Counted from the first letter of the stretch, positions 53,607 through 62,598 are shown. The stretch: 64,000 nt of DNA from Desulfarculaceae bacterium (GCA_021737145.1 JAIPEN010000012.1:62001-126000), one strand, 5' to 3'. Notes: generated from the letters alone by a model not told the origin. A program made the numbers and translations.

Positions 53607-54161
53607 CTAGAAGGCCCAGGCCACTCCCACCTGCACCTGGTTGGAGGTCACGCCGTGGTTGCGGTCGTCCAGGCCCGCATTGGAGATGTGACGCAACCGG
53701 TAGCCGAAGTCCAGGCTCAGGTTGTTCTGCAGCGGGATGCGCAGGCCCACCCCGCCAAAGGACAGGAAGTTGAAGCCGATGCCCAGCTCCTGGATGTCCA
53801 GGCTGTTGTAGGAGGGGCCGATGCCTCCCTCGATGTAGGGCTGCACGGCGGCCTTGCCAAAATACAGGCGCAGGGCCGGGATGATGCCCACCTCCACCCC
53901 GTTGCCGTAGTCCCAGAAAGCGCCCACCAGGCCCTCCACGCGGAAGTCCAGGCGGATGCTCTCGTTGTCCACCAGGGGCATGGCGACATGGGCGATGATG
54001 CCCGCCTCGTACAGGTCGCCGTTGTCAATGTCCATGGATAGGTTGCCGAATCCGGTGAGGCCCCACTCTTTGAACTGCAGGCCCTCGGCGTTGACCGGCA
54101 GGGCCAGGCTCACCAACAACAACACCAGCAACGGTATGATCAAATGTAGACGTCTGTGCAC
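53607..54161 (-). CDS. PagL-like outer-membrane lipid A deacylase family protein
   Basis: A 184-residue protein with a signal peptide (residues 1-25, cleavage after VNA) and an eight-strand beta-barrel pattern ending in aromatic Phe (GVAWAF), as in outer-membrane proteins. Near the end GYRLRHISNAGLDDRNHG matches the acyloxyacyl hydrolase/PagL signature, with His158 and Ser160 at the catalytic positions. The position matching catalytic Glu140 of Pseudomonas PagL (12 residues after the Ser) appears to be Thr172. It may remove a 3-O-linked acyl chain from lipid A, or the activity may be lost. The GTG start at 54161 has GGGAGG five bases upstream; longer readings are not supported. Confidence 0.8.
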   Translation of the reverse strand: MHRRLHLIIPLLVLLLVSLALPVNAEGLQFKEWGLTGFGNLSMDIDNGDLYEAGIIAHVAMPLVDNESIRLDFRVEGLVGAFWDYGNGVEVGIIPALRLYFGKAAVQPYIEGGIGPSYNSLDIQELGIGFNFLSFGGVGLRIPLQNNLSLDFGYRLRHISNAGLDDRNHGVTSNQVQVGVAWAF

Positions 54162-54295
54162 TGTTTCCTCCCGGGTACACAAATTAGGTTGCTTTGTTAA
54201 AACCCACGCTGCGGCCGGGACCGGCGCGCGCAGGTGTTCCGATAGTGCCTAAAAAACAGGGCCGGTGTCAAGTCCGCGACAAGCATCCCATGGGT

Positions 54296-54324
54296 TTGAC
54301 TTTGCCTGTGGATTAGCGTATCTC
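54296..54324 (+). promoter_or_regulatory. Candidate promoter for the GpgS-like gene
   Basis: TTGACT (54296-54301), 17-base spacer, TATCTC (54319-54324), about 50 bp before the ATG at 54374. Five of six and three of six matches. It lies in the 212-bp gap divergent from the PagL-like gene. Confidence 0.45.
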
Positions 54325-54373
54325 TAAGCGGTAATTGAAGTTCACCCGCCTGTTAGCAGACGAGGAGACCTTG

Positions 54374-55597
54374 ATGACAGAGGCGCACCTGGAAGAGAAC
54401 CCTCAGAACATAACCTCGGCCGAGATGGTGGTGGCCATCCCCTCATACCGGGAGGCCAAGCTGATAGGCTACCCCACCACCCAAGCGGCCCAAGGGCTCA
54501 AACGCTACTTTGGCGACAAGAGTTGTGTGATCATCAACTGTGACAACAACTCCGACGACGGCACCAAGGAAGCATTTTTCGAGGCCGACACCGAAGACGT
54601 TCCCCAGATTTACATCTCCACCCCGCCCGGGGTGCGCGGCAAGGGCAACAACTTCCACAACCTGTTCCGCAAGGTGGTGGAGCTGGGGGCCGAGGCCGTG
54701 GTGGTGGTGGACGCGGACCTGAAGTCCATCACCCCCCAGTGGATACGCCACTTGGGCGAACCCCTGTTCAACGATTTCGGCTACGTGGCTCCCCTGTACG
54801 TGCGCCACAAATACGACGGCACCATCACCAACGCCATCGCCTATCCCTTCACCCGGGCCCTGTACGGCCGCCGGGTGCGCCAGCCCATCGGCGGGGACTT
54901 CGGCTTTTCCGGCGAGCTGGCCCGCATCTACCTGGCCAGCCCCACCTGGACCGAGGCGGTGAGCCAGTTCGGCATCGACATCTGGATGACCACCCTGGCC
55001 ATGAACAACAACGTACCCATCTGTCAGGCCTTCATGGGCCGGCCCAAGATCCACAAGCCCAAGGATCCGGGCAGCGACCTGGGCCCCATGTTCAGCCAGG
55101 TGGTGGGCACCATCTTCGATTTGATGCGCCACAGCGCGGGCTATTGGATGCGGGTCAAGTGGTCCAAGCCCACCAGCATCTACGGCTTCGGACTGGGCGA
55201 GGTGGAGATGCCGCCTCCGGTGAAGGTGACCCAGGAGAAGCTGGCCGAGAACTTCAGCCTGGGCATGGGGACCTACCGCGAAGCCTGGCAGGAGATTCTC
55301 ACCGAGCCCATCTTCGCCAAGGTGGAAGAGGTGGCCGGCCTGCCCGAGGATATGTTCGACTTCCCCACCCAGACCTGGGCCAAGCTATTGTTCGATTACG
55401 CGGTGGCCTATAATAAAGGGGTGATGGATAGCCAGGCCCTGTTGGACTCGCTGATCCCGCTGTACTTCGGCAAGACCTTGTCCTACGTGCGCAAGACCGA
55501 GCGCATGAGCGTGCAGCAGGCAGAGGAGTACATTGAGACTGAATGCATGGTCTTCGAGGAGACCAAGCCCTACCTGGTGGACCACTGGGTGGCCTAG
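54374..55597 (+). CDS. GT-A glycosyltransferase, GpgS/GT81-like
   Basis: A 407-residue protein. MVVAIPSYREAKLIG and NCDNNSDDGTKEAFFEA are the N-terminal GT-A nucleotide-sugar region; VVVVDADLKSITPQWIRHL holds a DxD-type metal motif; QPIGGDFGFSGELARIYL resembles the QPLSGE acceptor loop of glucosyl-3-phosphoglycerate synthases, and FGIDIWMTTLAMNN the next helix. The C-terminal third is helical. A product such as glucosyl- or mannosyl-glycerate, a compatible solute or methylglucose-lipid precursor, is possible but not proven. The start is ATG 54374 with GAGGAG before it; the upstream in-frame TTG is unsupported. A response regulator follows 18 bp later. Confidence 0.75.
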   Translation: MTEAHLEENPQNITSAEMVVAIPSYREAKLIGYPTTQAAQGLKRYFGDKSCVIINCDNNSDDGTKEAFFEADTEDVPQIYISTPPGVRGKGNNFHNLFRKVVELGAEAVVVVDADLKSITPQWIRHLGEPLFNDFGYVAPLYVRHKYDGTITNAIAYPFTRALYGRRVRQPIGGDFGFSGELARIYLASPTWTEAVSQFGIDIWMTTLAMNNNVPICQAFMGRPKIHKPKDPGSDLGPMFSQVVGTIFDLMRHSAGYWMRVKWSKPTSIYGFGLGEVEMPPPVKVTQEKLAENFSLGMGTYREAWQEILTEPIFAKVEEVAGLPEDMFDFPTQTWAKLLFDYAVAYNKGVMDSQALLDSLIPLYFGKTLSYVRKTERMSVQQAEEYIETECMVFEETKPYLVDHWVA

Positions 55598-55615
55598 CAA
55601 CCTGAAGGGGTGATC

Positions 55616-55984
55616 ATGGCCAAGATACTTATTGTCGACGACGAAGAACACATCCGATTCCTGTACTCCGAGGAGTTGGCCGACGATGGTTACGAGGTAA
55701 TCACCGCGGACAGCGGCTATCAACTCCTGGAACGCATTGACCAGGAAAAGCCCGACTTGGTGGTGCTGGACATCAAGATGGTGGACTACAACGGGCTGGA
55801 CCTGTTGCAGGACATCCGTAACAAATATTACGACCTGCCGGTTATCCTCTGCACCGCCTACGACACTTTCAAGGAAGATATGAAGTCCATTGCGGCCGAT
55901 TTCTACGTGATCAAGTCCTTTGACCTCACCGAGCTCAAGAACAAGATCAAGATGGCCCTGGAGACCAAGCTCCCCGAGGAATAA
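55616..55984 (+). CDS. Single-domain response regulator (CheY-like receiver)
   Basis: A 122-residue receiver with the full active site: Asp8/Asp9 (IVDDEEH), phospho-acceptor Asp52 (VVLDIKM), Thr80 (ILCTAYD) and Lys100 (FYVIKSF). No output domain follows. The start at ATG 55616 has AAGGGG five bases upstream; a GTG two codons earlier is possible. It lies 18 bp behind the GpgS-like glycosyltransferase gene, suggesting co-expression. Its kinase is not in the window. A T-rich terminator follows 25 bp later. Confidence 0.9.
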   Translation: MAKILIVDDEEHIRFLYSEELADDGYEVITADSGYQLLERIDQEKPDLVVLDIKMVDYNGLDLLQDIRNKYYDLPVILCTAYDTFKEDMKSIAADFYVIKSFDLTELKNKIKMALETKLPEE

Positions 55985-56009
55985 GGGCCGCCATCAGCCA
56001 GAAATACGG

Positions 56010-56049
56010 CCGCGCCCTCCGGAGATTTCCGGGGGGCGCGGTTCTTTTT
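56010..56049 (+). terminator. Terminator after the response regulator
   Basis: CCGCGCCCTCCGGA (56010-56023) pairs with TCCGGGGGGCGCGG (56028-56041) in a 14-position stem with one G-T pair and a GATT loop, followed by TTCTTTTT. A textbook intrinsic terminator. Confidence 0.9.
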
Positions 56050-56065
56050 GGGTTCGGCGCGACGG

Positions 56066-56437
56066 CTAGTGGGTCAAGGTGTCAACCCCCAGCTCGCCCT
56101 TGAGCCAGGCCTCGATCTCCGGGGTGAGTCCGTAGAGTCCCTTGTGCCCGTTCCAATAGTCTTGGAAGCGCTGCCTGAGCTCCTCGGGCAGCTCAATCAC
56201 GGCCAGTTCGTCCACCCCGGCGGTGTCCCGGCGCAAAAAGTGCAGCACCGGCCCGTCATCCCAGGAGTAGACCACAAAGTAGTAGGCCTCCTGCTCGGGC
56301 GTGCGAACCATGCGGCCCAGGTGATCCCAGCCATTGCCCCATTCCAGATACTGGGACACGGCCAACTCGGGGGTCATCTCCCAATCGATCTCATTGACCA
56401 AGCGCTGATCAGCGCGAATTTCCTGTAGGGTCAACAC
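56066..56437 (-). CDS. DVU0772-like small conserved protein
   Basis: A 123-residue acidic soluble protein: EIDWEMTPELAVSQYLEWGN, EAYYFVVYSWDDGPVLHFLRR and ELAVIELPEELRQRFQDYW. As I recall it, the pattern matches the uncharacterised DVU0772 family of sulfate reducers, with similar length; I could not check. The GTG start at 56437 has GGAGG five bases upstream; an earlier GTG abuts the SD. It is followed after a 66-bp gap by the convergent response-regulator stop. Function unknown. Confidence 0.65.
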   Translation of the reverse strand: MLTLQEIRADQRLVNEIDWEMTPELAVSQYLEWGNGWDHLGRMVRTPEQEAYYFVVYSWDDGPVLHFLRRDTAGVDELAVIELPEELRQRFQDYWNGHKGLYGLTPEIEAWLKGELGVDTLTH

Positions 56438-56549
56438 AGCCACCTCCCATAATATTGATAACTATTCCTGAATATATTGTAAGGCTTTGCCCCCAAAAAG
56501 CAAGCCCCTCGCGATACCATTTATTAGTTAATTATATAAGGCGGTTGGC

Positions 56550-57629
56550 CTATTGCTTCACGTGGGTGAACATGAACACCCCGAACAGGCCGAAAACCAG
56601 GTTGGTAAGCCAAGCGGCCAACACCGGCGGCAATGCCCCGCCATAGCCGAAGATGCTTTTGCAATAGCTGAAGCCAACCCAATAGAACAGGGCCACCCCC
56701 AGGCCGATGATCACCGCGGCGGGCAAAAAGCGGCCCTTTTCCTTGAACAGGGCCAGGGGTATGCCGATCAGGGCCATGATCAAACACACGAAGGGGAAGG
56801 AGAGCTTGGCCTGCAAATCCACCAACTGCCTGAGGGGCACGAATCCCTTGGCCTCCACCTTGCCCACATAGCGGGCCAGCTCGCCCAGGCCCATCTCCTC
56901 GGAGGGCTTGGCCAGGCGGCTGAAGTCGGTGGGCTTCTCGGGCAGGTCCAGGTTGAGCTGGTCGAAGAGCTGGGCGCTGTATCCCCCGCCCGGCAACCGC
57001 TTCTGATACAGCCCCTCGAAGAAAACCCATTTGCCGCCCAGATAGCGGGCCCGTTTGGCGTCGATGCGCTCGCTGAGCACGAACTCCGGGCCGAAACGGT
57101 ATGTCGTGACCTCGGACAGGCTCTGGCTGTCGGGCTGATAAAAGCCCACCTGGTAAATGGCGTCCTGCCCCTTGTACCAGAAGCGCTCTTTTTGGAAGAG
57201 CTTGCCCGGTTGCTTTTCCACCCGCACGTTCCAGATGAAGTTGGTGCGGGTCTTGGTGATGGGCAGCACCACCTCGTTGATCAGGGCCACGGTCAGGGCC
57301 AGCACCAGCGAGAGCAGCAGGATGGGCAGGGTGAAGCGGAACATGCTGATGCCGCTGGACTTGACCGCCACGATCTCGTTCTTCTTGGCCATGAGCCCCA
57401 GGGAGAGCACGCTGGCCATGAGGATGGCCATGGGGATCATCAGGGCGGTGATCTCCGGCACCTGCAAGACGAAGTAGCTGAGCATGGTGGAGGTGGCGAC
57501 CCCGGCCTCCAGGAAGTTGTCCACCTTTTCGATGAAGTCGAACAGGGTGAAGATGGCCACGAAGCCCACCACCAAAAAGCCGAACAGCTTCAAAAACTCG
57601 CGGGCCACGTATAGCGAGAGAATGCGCAA
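56550..57629 (-). CDS. lptG: LPS export permease LptG
   Basis: A 359-residue YjgP/YjgQ-family permease: a six-helix membrane protein with a large periplasmic beta-jellyroll domain between helices 3 and 4. LSLYVAREFLKLFGFLVVGF begins helix 1, MIPMAILMASVLSLGLMAKKNEIVAVKSSG is split by the coupling helix region, and LSFPFVCLIMALIGIPLALF marks helix 4. With LptF and the LptB ATPase (not in the window) it extracts LPS from the inner membrane. The TTG start at 57629 has GGAGG six bases ahead, one base after the lptF stop. Confidence 0.92.
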   Translation of the reverse strand: MRILSLYVAREFLKLFGFLVVGFVAIFTLFDFIEKVDNFLEAGVATSTMLSYFVLQVPEITALMIPMAILMASVLSLGLMAKKNEIVAVKSSGISMFRFTLPILLLSLVLALTVALINEVVLPITKTRTNFIWNVRVEKQPGKLFQKERFWYKGQDAIYQVGFYQPDSQSLSEVTTYRFGPEFVLSERIDAKRARYLGGKWVFFEGLYQKRLPGGGYSAQLFDQLNLDLPEKPTDFSRLAKPSEEMGLGELARYVGKVEAKGFVPLRQLVDLQAKLSFPFVCLIMALIGIPLALFKEKGRFLPAAVIIGLGVALFYWVGFSYCKSIFGYGGALPPVLAAWLTNLVFGLFGVFMFTHVKQ

Positions 57630-57630
57630 C

Positions 57631-58818
57631 TCAGGCCTCCGGCGCGGCCCCGGGCCGCAGGGCCCGCAACCGGGCCAGGAGCGCGGGCAGGCGCTCCAGC
57701 TTGTTGAGCAGGGGTATGGGCGTCTCCTTGAGCTCCTGGCGGAACATCAGGGCGCCCAGGAGGCCGAAGACGATGTTGGGCACCCACATGCCCACCATGG
57801 GCGGGTAGAAGCCGCTTTCGCCCAGGGACCAGGCCGCTGACAACAGCAGATAGTAGGACAGGAACACCACCAGGGCCACGGCCACGCCCCAGGAGCGGCC
57901 CGAGCGGGAGTGGATGCCCAGGGGCAGCCCGATCAGGGCCATGACCAGGCAGGCGAAGGGCAGGCTGAACTTTTTCTGAAGCTCCATGTCCACCAGGTAG
58001 TAGCGCTTGGAGTCGGGCGGCGCCTTTTTGAGCTCCGCCAACAGCTCGGAGACGTACATCTCCTTTTCGTGCTTGTCCTTGCGCTGCTTGGCCACAAAGG
58101 CCCCGGCGTCCAGGGTAACGTCGTAGGTGTCGAAGCCGGCGGTCTCGGCCGAGCGCTTGTCCGGGCTCACCGCGTGGATGCCGCCCTCATAGAGCCTGAG
58201 GGTGAGCTTGCCGCCCTGGCCGGGAAAGAACTTGCCCCGCTTGGCCACGATGGTGTGCTGCTTTTCCGGATCGCGCTGGTCGACGATGAACACGTCCTTG
58301 AGCACCCCGCCGCCGGGCAGCTTGTTTATGTAGATGACCAGGTTGGGGAAGGTGTCGATGAAGCTGCTTTCCTTGAGGGCCAGCTCGGCCTGGCTGGAGG
58401 CCACCTTGTACACCAGGTTCTCGAAACTGTTGTTGCCCCAGGGCAGGGCCCAGAAGGCCAGGGCGCTGGTGGTGGCCCAGGAGAACAGGGCCAGGGCGGC
58501 CACCGGGGGCAGCAGCCGCGAGAGGCTGATGCCGGCCGCCTTGATGGCCACGATCTCGTTGTCCGAGGAAAGCCGCAAAAAGGCGATGAGCACGCCCAGC
58601 AGAGTGGCCATGGGGATGGTGAAGACCAGGAAGTATGGCATGGTGTACAGGAGCAGGCGCCCCACCACGCTTAGGCCCACCCCCCGGCTGACCACCAGGT
58701 CGGTGAGCTCCATGATCTTGGCCATGAGCAAGACAAAGGTGAACACCCCCAAGCTCACGAAATAGGGCGAGAGCATCTCAAAAAAGAGATAGCGGTGGAT
58801 TATCCTTGCCTTGAACAT
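57631..58818 (-). CDS. lptF: LPS export permease LptF
   Basis: A 395-residue partner of LptG with the same layout: six helices around a periplasmic beta-jellyroll (about residues 130-270). IIHRYLFFEMLSPYFVSLG, MATLLGVLIAFLRLSSDNEI, and KKFSLPFACLVMALIGLPLG are characteristic. The start is ATG 58818; no SD is evident and the adjacent 46 bp to the divergent dGTPase gene is the only promoter space. It is followed directly by lptG. Presence of both confirms a diderm, LPS-bearing envelope. Confidence 0.92.
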   Translation of the reverse strand: MFKARIIHRYLFFEMLSPYFVSLGVFTFVLLMAKIMELTDLVVSRGVGLSVVGRLLLYTMPYFLVFTIPMATLLGVLIAFLRLSSDNEIVAIKAAGISLSRLLPPVAALALFSWATTSALAFWALPWGNNSFENLVYKVASSQAELALKESSFIDTFPNLVIYINKLPGGGVLKDVFIVDQRDPEKQHTIVAKRGKFFPGQGGKLTLRLYEGGIHAVSPDKRSAETAGFDTYDVTLDAGAFVAKQRKDKHEKEMYVSELLAELKKAPPDSKRYYLVDMELQKKFSLPFACLVMALIGLPLGIHSRSGRSWGVAVALVVFLSYYLLLSAAWSLGESGFYPPMVGMWVPNIVFGLLGALMFRQELKETPIPLLNKLERLPALLARLRALRPGAAPEA

Positions 58819-58864
58819 GCAGAGGAGTCTAAAGGTTGGGGTGGGTTTTGTAAAGGAGTGCGCG

Positions 58865-59920
58865 ATGAACCTCAGAGAGCAGAGAGAGAAGCTGGAGGAG
58901 CAGATGCTCAGCCCCTACGCGGTCCGCTCGGCGGCCAGCAAGGGGCGGCGGCGCAAGGAGCCGGAGTGCACCATCCGGCCTGCTTTTCAGCACGACCGCG
59001 ACCGCATCCTCTATTGCAAGGCCTTCCGCCGCCTCAAGCACAAGACCCAGGTATTCCTGGCCCCCACCGGCGACCACTACCGCACCCGTTTGACCCATAC
59101 CCTGGAGGTGTCCCAGATCGCCCGCACCGTGGCCCGGACCCTGCGGCTCAACGAAGACCTCACCGAGGCCATCGCCCTGGGCCACGACCTGGGGCACACC
59201 CCTTTCGGCCACGCCGGCGAGGTGGTGCTGGACAAGCTGCTGCCCGGCGGCTTCAAGCACCACCAGCAGTCGCTGAGGGTGGTGGATGTGTTGGAAAAGG
59301 ACGGCAAGGGCCTGAACCTGACCCATGAGGTGCGCCAGGGAATCGCGGGCCACTCCAAGGGCAAGGGGCCCTTTTTGCCCAAGCGGGGGGACAAGACCAA
59401 GCTGACCCTGGAGGCCCAGGTGGTGCGGGCGGCGGACGTCATGGCCTACATCGCCCACGACACCGAGGACGCCATCCGGGGCGGGGTGATCCAGCGGGCC
59501 AAGCTGCCCAAGGCGGTGGTCAAGGTGCTGGGCGGCACCCTGTCCCACCAGATCGACACCATGGTGCGCGACCTGATCGCGGCCAGCCTGGAGACCGGGG
59601 GCAAGGCCCTGGCCATGAGCCCGCCGGTGGAAGAGGCCATGGTGGGGCTGCGGGATTTCCTCTACAAGCGCGTCTACGACAACATGGACGTGCACGAGGA
59701 CTTCATCAAGGCATCCAAGGTGGTCACCGAGCTGTTCGAGATGCTCTGCGACAAGAAGCGCTACGGCAAGCGCTACCGCCATTACCTGGGCTGCGAGCCT
59801 CCGGCCCGCCTGGCCCAGCGGCAGCGGGCCGCGGCCGACTACATCGCGGGCATGACCGACCGCTACGCGCTCAACGTGTACGAGGAGGTGTTTTTGCCCC
59901 GGCCCTGGGGGAGGATGTAG
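58865..59920 (+). CDS. dGTPase-like HD-domain triphosphohydrolase
   Basis: A 351-residue HD-superfamily enzyme of the Dgt type that splits dGTP (or dNTPs) to nucleoside and triphosphate. RDRILYCKAFRRLKHKTQVF, GDHYRTRLTHTLEVSQIART and ALGHDLGHTPFGHAGE give the H...HD...D metal site; ADVMAYIAHDTEDA supplies the last Asp. The length matches the short deoxyguanosinetriphosphate triphosphohydrolase-like group. ATG 58865 has AAGGAG six bases upstream; upstream in-frame ATGs lie in the divergent promoter region. It controls dNTP pool size; the exact nucleotide preference is unknown. Confidence 0.9.
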   Translation: MNLREQREKLEEQMLSPYAVRSAASKGRRRKEPECTIRPAFQHDRDRILYCKAFRRLKHKTQVFLAPTGDHYRTRLTHTLEVSQIARTVARTLRLNEDLTEAIALGHDLGHTPFGHAGEVVLDKLLPGGFKHHQQSLRVVDVLEKDGKGLNLTHEVRQGIAGHSKGKGPFLPKRGDKTKLTLEAQVVRAADVMAYIAHDTEDAIRGGVIQRAKLPKAVVKVLGGTLSHQIDTMVRDLIAASLETGGKALAMSPPVEEAMVGLRDFLYKRVYDNMDVHEDFIKASKVVTELFEMLCDKKRYGKRYRHYLGCEPPARLAQRQRAAADYIAGMTDRYALNVYEEVFLPRPWGRM

Positions 59921-59924
59921 CCCC

Positions 59925-61466
59925 CTACTCCACCCGCTTGAACAGCCCGCCCGCCTCGTTGGCCACCACGCTCATGGTGAAGCTGTCCACCTTGCCCTCG
60001 ATGCCGGTGCCAAAGCTCACCACGCTCAGGGGCTCGCCCGGATCGATGATGTCCACGGCTAAAAACACGTCGCGGTCCCAGGGCCTGAGCTCCACGGCCA
60101 CCTTCTTGGGGCCCATGACCAGGGCCAGCTTCTTGCCGCGCAGCTCCACCTTTACCTTCTGGTAAACCGGATTGGAGTAGGTCCCCACGTAGTTCTTGAG
60201 CGGCTGGGACGCCAAAGCGCCCTTGGGCCGGGGCGGGATGCCCGCCTCTTTTTCCGCGGCCAGGATCTTTTTCAGGTCCTCGCCAGCATAGTCCTGGGGC
60301 TCGGCGCCGACCCAGAGGTCGCAGAAGTAGTGGGCCAGGCGGTCCAGCAGGTCCACCCCGCCCAGGTTGGAGAGCATCACGATGCCCGCCTTTTGCCCGG
60401 GCATGAAGGCCATCATGGCGTGGTTGGCCGTGGTGTCGCCGTTGTGGAAGATCATGGTGTAGGGGGCGGCGCTGCGCACGTAGACCCAGCCCTGGCAGTA
60501 TTGGAACAGATCGCCCTCAACCAGCTTGACCCCCGCCGGGGTGGCCGGGGTGTGCAGGAAATCAGCCGTCTTGGGCTTGAGCAACACCTTGCCGTCCACC
60601 TTGCCCCGATTGATGTGCAGGCGCAGCCATTGGGTCATGTCCATGACGTTGGAGCTGATGCCCCCGGCCGGGGCGAACTGGAACACCCAGTCCATGAAGT
60701 CCCACTCCTCGGGCAGCATGACCACCTTGCCGGCGTGGCGCTGGTGCAGGCGGGTGACGTTGGCCCCCGAGGGCAGGCCCGCCTTGGGCACGCTGGTGCT
60801 GTTCATGCCCAGGGGCTTGAAGATCATCTTTTGCAGGCTGGCCCCGTAGTCCCGGCCGGTGTAGCGGCTGACGATGGCCCCGGCCACCAGGAAGGGGATG
60901 TTCTGATAGGCATAGGCCGAGCGGAAGCTGGTGACGGGCTCCATGTATTGCAGGGAGTCGATCATCTGCTGGGTGGTGAAGCCGAAGAAGGCCTGCATCT
61001 CCCCGGCATGGGGGGACAGGCCGGTGTGCTGGGCCATGAGGTCCTTGATCATGAACTCCCGGGTCACCCAGGGATCGTTCATGAGGAAGGAGGGGTAGTG
61101 CTTGATAACCGGGTCGTCCCAGGAGACCTTGCCCTGGTCCACCACCATGCCCATGAGCCCGGCGGTGAAGGACTTGGAGGCCGAGCCGATCTGGAAGATG
61201 GTCTGGGGGTTCACCGGAGTGCCGCCGGTGAGCCCGGTCATGCCCAGGCCCTTGGAGTAGATCACCTTGTCGCCGGCCACCACCGCGATGGCCATGCCCG
61301 GCACGCCATAGGCCTGGCGGTTCTTCTCGGCATAGGCCTCGAAGCGCTGGAGCAGCTTGGCCAGCTTGTCGCCGCTGGGCGCGGCGGCCAAAGCCGGGGC
61401 CGCGGCCAGCAGGGACAGCACGAGCAACAGGCAAAGGATAAATGGGGCGCGTATTAGGCGGCGCAT
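59925..61466 (-). CDS. Secreted serine hydrolase, beta-lactamase/class C-like, with DUF3471-type tail
   Basis: A 513-residue protein with a signal peptide (residues 1-28, ALAAAP region). The penicillin-binding fold has SASK (95-98) as the SxxK motif, YQN as YxN in a SAYAYQNIPF segment, and HNGDT in place of KTG. The last about 110 residues form a small beta domain (NYVGTYSNPVYQKVKVELRG) like DUF3471. Such proteins act as D-amino-acid peptidases, esterases or unknown hydrolases in the periplasm. The ATG follows CAGGAG by six bases. It lies 80 bp downstream of the amidohydrolase gene on the same strand. Confidence 0.87.
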   Translation of the reverse strand: MRRLIRAPFILCLLLVLSLLAAAPALAAAPSGDKLAKLLQRFEAYAEKNRQAYGVPGMAIAVVAGDKVIYSKGLGMTGLTGGTPVNPQTIFQIGSASKSFTAGLMGMVVDQGKVSWDDPVIKHYPSFLMNDPWVTREFMIKDLMAQHTGLSPHAGEMQAFFGFTTQQMIDSLQYMEPVTSFRSAYAYQNIPFLVAGAIVSRYTGRDYGASLQKMIFKPLGMNSTSVPKAGLPSGANVTRLHQRHAGKVVMLPEEWDFMDWVFQFAPAGGISSNVMDMTQWLRLHINRGKVDGKVLLKPKTADFLHTPATPAGVKLVEGDLFQYCQGWVYVRSAAPYTMIFHNGDTTANHAMMAFMPGQKAGIVMLSNLGGVDLLDRLAHYFCDLWVGAEPQDYAGEDLKKILAAEKEAGIPPRPKGALASQPLKNYVGTYSNPVYQKVKVELRGKKLALVMGPKKVAVELRPWDRDVFLAVDIIDPGEPLSVVSFGTGIEGKVDSFTMSVVANEAGGLFKRVE

Positions 61467-61546
61467 GACAGACTCCTGGTTGGGGAAAGCGGACTTAGAT
61501 ACTCAATCAACTATAAACCAGCAAGCACTATGCGTTGTAGGTAATT

Positions 61547-62407
61547 CTAGGCTTGGCCCAGCATCTCCAGGAGAGTCCCGGCCGCGATCATCTCCCGCTC
61601 GCCGCTGCTCAGCGGCAGGTCCTCGAACCACTCGCGGAAGGCCGCCGGCTCGCGCCAGGGGGCGTCGGTGCCGTAGATGACCCGCTCCGGGCCTTTCTGG
61701 CGGATGATCTCCATGACCGCATCCGGCTCCAGCAGCCCGTTTACGTAGGCCAGATCGAAGTACACGTTGTCCAGGGCCAGCAGCTCGCCCAGATGGGGCC
61801 AGCCGTAGAGGCTGCCCATGTGGGCCGCGATTATGGGCAGATCGGGGTTGGCCCGGGCCAGGGCCGCGATCTGGTGGGGCTGGCAGCCCATGAAGCCGAA
61901 GAACTTGAGCACGTCCCTGAGATGGGGCTTGGCCTCGAACAGGCCCTCCAAATGGATGGTGTCCAACAGCACCGGCAGGCGCTCCCCGGCCAGCAGGCGG
62001 AACATGGCGGCCACCTCTGGCTGGTCCAGGTCGATGCGCTGGATGAACGGGTGCAGCTTCACCCCCTTGAGCCCCAGTTCCAATAGCTGGGCCATCTGGC
62101 GCCGGGGCTCGGCCGACGGGTGCAGGGTGCCGAAGGGGATGACCTGGGGATGTTCGGCGGCGGTGGCCGCGGCCCAGCGGTTCAGCTCGCCGATGCGGCC
62201 CTTGGAGCCGGTGACCGGCAGGAGCACGCAGCGGTCGGTCCCGCTGCGCTCCATGGAGGAGACCAGGGCGTCCACGGTTCCGCCCCGGTGAATCTGCCAC
62301 TTGTTGGGGTCGCTGGAGCCGAGTTCCTCGTCCAGCATGGCCAGGCGTTCGCCCAAGACCGCGAGATCCTCGGCTAAAAAGGCATGGGTGTGCGCGTCGA
62401 CCAGCAT
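61547..62407 (-). CDS. Amidohydrolase-family TIM-barrel protein (ACMSD-like)
   Basis: A 286-residue metal-dependent hydrolase/decarboxylase-type protein. It begins MLVDAHTHAFLAED with the HxH metal motif, then GVKLHPFIQRIDLD, PVLLDTIHLEGLF, PIIAAHMGSLYGW and VIYGTDAPWREP with the late Asp. This is the amidohydrolase-2 group, which includes ACMSD-like decarboxylases and hydrolases. ATG 62407 has a GGGGAGGGA SD; an upstream in-frame start is unsupported. It is divergent from leuS across 191 bp. Substrate unknown. Confidence 0.85.
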   Translation of the reverse strand: MLVDAHTHAFLAEDLAVLGERLAMLDEELGSSDPNKWQIHRGGTVDALVSSMERSGTDRCVLLPVTGSKGRIGELNRWAAATAAEHPQVIPFGTLHPSAEPRRQMAQLLELGLKGVKLHPFIQRIDLDQPEVAAMFRLLAGERLPVLLDTIHLEGLFEAKPHLRDVLKFFGFMGCQPHQIAALARANPDLPIIAAHMGSLYGWPHLGELLALDNVYFDLAYVNGLLEPDAVMEIIRQKGPERVIYGTDAPWREPAAFREWFEDLPLSSGEREMIAAGTLLEMLGQA

Positions 62408-62485
62408 TGCTTCCCTCCCCTTGACGCCCCCAGCATTGGGCATGAAGCGGCCTCAGTCAAGCCCCTGGCCTTTTGGGGGGGCGGG

Positions 62486-62547
62486 TTTACAGGTGTGCGG
62501 CACTGTGGTAAAAATCGCCATACGCCCCCGCCAGAGCGGGCGTTTTT
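62486..62547 (+). promoter_or_regulatory. leuS upstream region: weak promoter and terminator-like hairpin
   Basis: TTTACA (62486-62491), 17-base spacer and TAAAAA (62509-62514) could be a promoter. A hairpin ACGCCCCCGC/GCGGGCG with a CAGA loop (62522-62542) is followed by TTTTT (62543-62547), about 50 bp before the leuS ATG. The shape is that of an intrinsic terminator; it could be an attenuator of leuS or the end of a short upstream transcript. No leader peptide with Leu codons is evident. Confidence 0.35.
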
Positions 62548-62598
62548 CTTGAGCAAGCGGCCGGGCCCGCGCGGCAATCGGCCAGGCAAGGCGACAGC

